Below, in pieces: positions 60,001-64,000 of a stretch of DNA of 64,000 nucleotides. A model generated the notes under the pieces. That model was not told the origin of the DNA and did no database searches. It saw only the letters and a program-made list of their open reading frames with translations. Within the stretch, counting starts at the first letter, position 1, and each line of letters opens with the position of its first letter. The stretch is from Paraflavisolibacter caeni (lineage in GTDB: Bacteria; Bacteroidota; Bacteroidia; Chitinophagales; Chitinophagaceae), in contig NZ_JAOTIF010000029.1 of the NCBI RefSeq assembly GCF_025628885.1, forward strand, positions 16,800 to 80,799. Reading direction: 5' to 3'. The translations under genes and the position numbers were made by a program.

Positions 60001-62460
60001 TTAAATTTTCTTCAAACTCAAACGGTTGGTTTCAATCCTGCGCATCATACTGATAATGAAGCCTAAGACCATCAGGATAGTTCCAATCCACAGAATATTG
60101 ATAAATGGAAACTTGTAGGCTTTCAGAGTAATGTACTGCATTACAGAATTAGATTCTTTTAATCCTAGTTCTACTTTTTTACCTGATACCTTTTGGATAC
60201 GTACCACGAGGCTCTCTGCATTAACAGTGTCGGGTTCGGCAAATAACTGCCCGCCCTTATTAATTAAAACTGGCTCGAGGTCATAGGTCGACCCTGTTTT
60301 AGCATATACCTTTAAAGAAGCTACAGTAACACTGTCCTGGCTGCCTAAACCAACTCCGGGAATATTTTTATGATTTGCCAGATCAGCCAGAACTGCAAAA
60401 CCATTTGAGTAAAAAATGGTATCACCAATTGAAGCCGTTCTAGCAACAAAAGAAGCTGTATCCTTATTTTTCTCCGGATCAGGCAAAGATGTTATGTAGG
60501 TAAAAATATCATGATCCCAATAATGCCTGGCATCCGGGTTGGCCATCAAACCTTCATTTCCTTTATAGTTCACAAAGGCATTAGGAGTCAATACAAAATT
60601 GTCTTTTCCGTTTTTGCTTTCAAAACGAACATGATAAAACCACAAAGGCTTTTCTGGATGTGCAGAGTCCCGTTCATACGTCACCCAATAGTTGCCCATA
60701 TCGTTCCGAATCCCTTTAATAAGCGTAAGATTTTCTCCTGGCTTTTCTTTAGCGCCCTCTCCAAAATTGATAAAAACACCACTTGTATTGTGAGAAATTA
60801 CTTCCTTTTTTGAAGAAGATATCAGTATACCAACCAACATGAATCCAAACCCAAGGTGGGCCAAAGCTCCGCCTGAACGTTTCATACTGCCCTTCATGCC
60901 AATCCATATATAAGACGCATTAGCTATTACACCAAATACACTGGCAACAATTGCAAGGAAAATAGCTCCTAGATATCCAATTCCATGTTCTCTATAATTG
61001 ACATCTCCAAATACCAGAATAAGTGATGCTACCACCAGGGCAACAACACTTGGCCAAAGCAGCCTTTTCAAATTTGACTTACCTGTTGATTTATAGCGCA
61101 GGTACATACCAAATCCTGTGAGCAGGCCAACAATAATGGCAACAAATATCTGGATACGGTTATATGTAAATTCAGTATCTTCTCCAAAGGCCAACGGAGT
61201 GAAAACTTCAGTGTCCTTACCTGCAAAAAAGCTGACCAGCTTATTAAACACTGGCACCGAGGTCATCAGGATAATTGATGCCGCTGATAAAAGCAATACT
61301 AAAGCCCCTACAAACATCCAAAATTCACGGGAAGAGGTTTCTTCCTCTTTGGCTATATAAGGGATATGTTTATAACGCTTGAAGAACAGTATAAAGGACG
61401 GTATAACTAAAAGAAAAAGGAAAGTTCTCAATTGCCAGTTCATGCCCAGATCAGTAAAAGCATGAACCGATGTATCCTGCAGATCGCCACTTCGGGTAAG
61501 ATAAGTTGAATATAGAACAAGTAGAAAAGAAAGTATGAAAAACAGGTAAGTAGGCCTCAAAGAATGACCTGTGTGATTGTAAATCAATAAAGTATGAATA
61601 CCTGCCACCAAAACTAACCAGGGCACAAGAGATGCGTTTTCAACCGGGTCCCATGCCCAGTAACCTCCAAAAGTTAATGACTCATAGGCCCAGGCAGCAC
61701 CCATCATAATACCCAATGATAAAACTCCCGCTGAAAACAATGACCATGGTAGAGCTCGTTTTGTCCAGCCTTTCAAATCCTTCGTCCACAAACCACCAAT
61801 AGCAAAAGCAAAAGGAATAACAGTAGAAGCAAATCCTAAAAACAAAACCGGAGGGTGAATCACCATCCAATAATTTTGCAATAGCGGATTCAAATCATTA
61901 CCATCCTTAATTAGGCTAAGATAATCTGGTCTGGAAAAGATAGGAGCATCCATTTCATTACGCAGCAATACAAAAGGATTTGACCCTATTTTTAAACTGC
62001 CGAGTTTAAGACCTAAAATCATGGTTGCAAGGCAGAACTGCACAAAACTCAATACGGCCATAACCGGTGCCTCCCATTCTTTTTCCTTCCTGATTACAAT
62101 AAGACCAAGAACGCAATGCCAGATACTCCACAACAGGAAACTACCCTCCTGCCCTTCCCAAATGGCACTTAATAAGTATTTAGGTTCTAGTGTTATACTG
62201 CTGTGCTGCCATGCATATTTGTACTCGAATAGGTGACTACTGACTATATAATAAATGATTCCAAAAATGGCAAAAACTGATACGGCTTCTGTGATAAAGA
62301 AGATCCTTGCCAGCCTTTTCCATTGCCGGCCGTCATCAGTTAACCTTTTTTGGGTGCTTTTGAAATAAGTAAACGAGGCCGCAATAGATGAAACTAAGGA
62401 AAGGATAATAAAAAAGTGACCCAGTCTTCCGGGCAAAAGGTTTTCGCCGATAAAATCCAT
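60001..62460 (-). CDS. ccmF: cytochrome c-type biogenesis protein, CcmF/CcsA (heme lyase) family
   Basis: An 819-residue polytopic membrane protein that would attach heme to apocytochrome c. It has around 14 hydrophobic helices. EGQEGSFLLWSIWHCVLGL and FGGYWAWDPVENASLVPWLVL (the WWD/tryptophan-rich heme-handling domain, about 258-285) are CcmF signatures, and conserved histidines occur in the flanking helices (MVIHPPVLFLGF). A large periplasmic domain spans about 545-770. ccmE lies 6 bp upstream. ccmA-D and ccmH are not in the window. Confidence 0.92.
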   Translation of the reverse strand: MDFIGENLLPGRLGHFFIILSLVSSIAASFTYFKSTQKRLTDDGRQWKRLARIFFITEAVSVFAIFGIIYYIVSSHLFEYKYAWQHSSITLEPKYLLSAIWEGQEGSFLLWSIWHCVLGLIVIRKEKEWEAPVMAVLSFVQFCLATMILGLKLGSLKIGSNPFVLLRNEMDAPIFSRPDYLSLIKDGNDLNPLLQNYWMVIHPPVLFLGFASTVIPFAFAIGGLWTKDLKGWTKRALPWSLFSAGVLSLGIMMGAAWAYESLTFGGYWAWDPVENASLVPWLVLVAGIHTLLIYNHTGHSLRPTYLFFILSFLLVLYSTYLTRSGDLQDTSVHAFTDLGMNWQLRTFLFLLVIPSFILFFKRYKHIPYIAKEEETSSREFWMFVGALVLLLSAASIILMTSVPVFNKLVSFFAGKDTEVFTPLAFGEDTEFTYNRIQIFVAIIVGLLTGFGMYLRYKSTGKSNLKRLLWPSVVALVVASLILVFGDVNYREHGIGYLGAIFLAIVASVFGVIANASYIWIGMKGSMKRSGGALAHLGFGFMLVGILISSSKKEVISHNTSGVFINFGEGAKEKPGENLTLIKGIRNDMGNYWVTYERDSAHPEKPLWFYHVRFESKNGKDNFVLTPNAFVNYKGNEGLMANPDARHYWDHDIFTYITSLPDPEKNKDTASFVARTASIGDTIFYSNGFAVLADLANHKNIPGVGLGSQDSVTVASLKVYAKTGSTYDLEPVLINKGGQLFAEPDTVNAESLVVRIQKVSGKKVELGLKESNSVMQYITLKAYKFPFINILWIGTILMVLGFIISMMRRIETNRLSLKKI

Positions 62461-62466
62461 TAGTTC

Positions 62467-62892
62467 TTATTTGTATTCAATATTTGTTGAGGCACCAGGC
62501 AGGTTCTTCTGAGCTGCTTGCATATCATCTTTGTACTTCGAAGGACACTTCATTTGCAGCTTAGTGCATTCAAAATGGCCCTCGCGCATATAACCATTCA
62601 AATCAATCCCTTCACTTTTCTCTATATCAGTAGGTTTTGCATTGTTGTAAACAATCTTACTCTTTTGACCATCCTGATCAATTGCGTAAAAAACAGTTAA
62701 ATTAGGGTTTTTGAGCTGATCGTATTCTATAGGAGAAGTCTTATCCAGCTTCACCTTAATAACAACAAACTTTTCCTTTCTCTCCATTGCAGAGGCAAAA
62801 GTTTCATAAGTTGTTAAATCCCTAACAAAAAAAGACATTCCGGAAATCCCAGCAATAATTAGAATCAGGATGACAATATGAATTTTTTTCAT
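62467..62892 (-). CDS. ccmE: CcmE-like heme chaperone with CxxxY motif
   Basis: A 141-residue membrane-anchored periplasmic OB-fold protein (helix IHIVILILIIAGISGMSFFV, about 4-23). In CcmE the heme is bound covalently by a histidine in HxxxY near the C-terminus; here the corresponding site reads C116-P-S-K-Y120, the CxxxY variant described for archaeal and some anaerobe CcmE proteins. The CcmF gene follows after 6 bp, which confirms the role in cytochrome c maturation. A short tail (121-141) lies after the motif. Confidence 0.85.
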   Translation of the reverse strand: MKKIHIVILILIIAGISGMSFFVRDLTTYETFASAMERKEKFVVIKVKLDKTSPIEYDQLKNPNLTVFYAIDQDGQKSKIVYNNAKPTDIEKSEGIDLNGYMREGHFECTKLQMKCPSKYKDDMQAAQKNLPGASTNIEYK

Positions 62893-62911
62893 GGTGCGTT
62901 TATAGACGGTG

Positions 62912-62919
62912 CAAAGTTA
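62912..62919 (-). promoter_or_regulatory. candidate -7 promoter box of ccmE-ccmF
   Basis: TAACTTTG on the minus strand, exact match to TAnnTTTG, 19 bp before the ccmE ATG. Confidence 0.4.
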
Positions 62920-63072
62920 GGTCAAAATAAAGGAAGCAGTTCAATTGTAAAACTTGATTTCGATGATTAGAGATTCTTTCACATTTCTATAATCATTTGC
63001 AAATGAAGAACATTCAAATTTATAGATTCTGTCCATCTCGCTTTCAACCCCTTTATTCATTCGTTATTCTGT

Positions 63073-63762
63073 CTACATTCCCTTGAGTCTTTCCTTTAGC
63101 TCCAGTGAGCCTGCCGAAGCCGGCAATTCTATACTAATCAGGTTATATAATGAAGAAGTATATGGGATTTTTTTATCAATTATAAATTTGGGAATTTCCC
63201 AGGGAGCATAATCTACCAACCCTGCTGCTGGATATACAACCAAAGAAGTTCCGATGACTACAAAAATTTCAGCCTTACGGACCAACTGCGCTGCTCTTTC
63301 AATCATGGGCACAGGCTCTTCAAACCATACAATATGAGGCCTAAGTTGAGCTCCATCACTTGCTAAATCACCTAACTCTATAGATCCTTCTATCTGGTAA
63401 ATCAGGTTCTCGTTCTTTTCGCTGCGCATTTTAAAAATTTCACCATGCAGATGCAATACATTTTCGGAGCCCGCCCGTTCATGTAAATCATCAATGTTCT
63501 GGGTAATAATATGAACATCGAAATCCTGCTGTAATTCTGCTAATGCTATGTGAGCGGCATTAGGTTGGGCATCCTTAACATTTTGCCTGCGCATATTGTA
63601 AAACTCCAGAACCAATGCAGGGTTCCTTCGCCAGGCAGTAGCCGTAGCCACTTCCTCAATATCATACCCTTCCCAAAGACCCTCAGAATCCCTGAATGTC
63701 TTTAATCCGCTCTCCGCACTAATACCAGCACCAGTTAATACAACGAGTTTCTTCTTTTGCAT
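63073..63762 (-). CDS. cobB: Sir2-family NAD-dependent protein deacylase lacking zinc cysteines
   Basis: A 229-residue sirtuin. GAGISAESGL (11-20) and TFRDSEGLW bind NAD, QNIDDLH (88-94) and catalytic H106 in LHLHGEIF are intact, and RPHIVWFEEPV follows. Y55 and R58 in EFYNMRR are the residue pair of SIRT5-like (class III) sirtuins that recognise succinyl-lysine. The segment between about 111 and 150, where the four zinc-binding cysteines normally stand, has no cysteine at all (KMRSEKNENLIYQIEGSIEL). The fold must be stabilised without structural zinc. The promoter box sits 4 nt before the ATG. Confidence 0.9.
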   Translation of the reverse strand: MQKKKLVVLTGAGISAESGLKTFRDSEGLWEGYDIEEVATATAWRRNPALVLEFYNMRRQNVKDAQPNAAHIALAELQQDFDVHIITQNIDDLHERAGSENVLHLHGEIFKMRSEKNENLIYQIEGSIELGDLASDGAQLRPHIVWFEEPVPMIERAAQLVRKAEIFVVIGTSLVVYPAAGLVDYAPWEIPKFIIDKKIPYTSSLYNLISIELPASAGSLELKERLKGM

Positions 63763-63766
63763 AGCT

Positions 63767-63774
63767 CAAAAGTA
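63767..63774 (-). promoter_or_regulatory. candidate -7 box directly before cobB
   Basis: TACTTTTG on the minus strand, only 4 nt upstream of ATG 63762; transcription would start in or at the start codon. Confidence 0.4.
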
Positions 63775-63908
63775 CTAAGAACACCACTTTCATAACCTTT
63801 ACATCAAATACGATCTTTCCATATCTCAACACTTTGTTTCTTCCATTTCAGCAGACTCCGGTTTTATATGCTACATTTTCTATGCTAAATTTTACATTTC
63901 CTCCCAGC

Positions 63909-63930
63909 TTATAGAGACTTTATAGAGATT
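63909..63930. repeat. two 11-bp units (possible array E) at the window end
   Basis: TTATAGAGACT followed directly by TTATAGAGATT (9 or 10 of 11 bases shared). The left neighbour TTTCCTCCCAGC resembles the flank of array A (TTTCCACCTCCGATTTATAGAG, 32880 on), which also contains TTATAGAGA. The last 237 bp of the window hold no gene. Confidence 0.4.
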
Positions 63931-64000
63931 CTGTGTTAAAAGTCAAGAGATTTTTACTTTAATTTTGTGTTTTAGGCGGCTGTATGCCAGCCTGTTTAGG

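Overview
The window looks like a chromosomal segment of a Bacteroidota bacterium, most likely of the Chitinophagaceae/Chitinophagales type. Reasons seen in the sequence: moderate-to-low GC; SusC-like/TonB-dependent and outer-membrane beta-barrel receptors with carboxypeptidase-regulatory-like N-domains; DUF4294, DUF4142, BshB1, a PurM of the long Bacteroidota type, YtxH and a tail-specific protease; almost no Shine-Dalgarno sequences; and several boxes matching the Bacteroidota -7 promoter element TAnnTTTG. This placement is inference from gene content, not from a marker-gene tree.

Layout. 1-13.7 kb: end of a Gfo/Idh/MocA oxidoreductase, a possible small membrane ORF, a CDF metal exporter, a GT39/ArnT-like glycosyltransferase, the pentose-phosphate pair zwf-rpiA, a large Tat-exported GH106 alpha-L-rhamnosidase-like enzyme with a LamG-like insertion, and the DUF2339-DUF3999 pair. 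14-22.4 kb: a sulfur region. A Tat-type aminotransferase V is followed by cysE-cysM and then a second unit of TauE/SafE, a CstB-like persulfide dioxygenase-rhodanese fusion, two YeeE/YedE proteins, a TlpA-like thioredoxin and phosphosulfolactate synthase (ComA). A 20-bp GTGA-N6-TCAC palindrome upstream of tauE is a likely Crp/Fnr-family operator. 22.5-32.2 kb: DUF4142 lipoprotein, ppk1, ferredoxin reductase-GH16, a subtilase, DinB and a Prc-type protease.

32.2-33.8 kb is the largest gene-free stretch. It holds three arrays of a degenerate 11-bp modular repeat, followed by tRNA-His(GTG). Clearly related 11-mers recur in the purM/ribF divergent spacer (about 42.0 kb), and a weaker two-unit relative lies at 63.9 kb. 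I regard this repeat family as the most interesting unexplained signal here.

34-64 kb: a beta-barrel receptor with a poly-glycine loop, an oxidoreductase and two glycosyltransferases that appear to start at TTG, then mostly housekeeping genes: ftsE-like, purM, ribF, holA, purC, trhO, rlmH, rhomboid, tilS (probably starting at CTG), etfB-etfA, bifunctional nuclease, ispE, DUF892, bshB1, DUF4294, ccmF-ccmE-like and a Sir2 deacylase lacking the zinc cysteines. BshB1 implies bacillithiol as the low-molecular-weight thiol, which fits a CstB-like enzyme acting on bacillithiol persulfide.

Numerous long perfect hairpins separate convergent or tandem units and serve as candidate terminators. No insertion sequence, prophage, CRISPR array or replication origin was seen.
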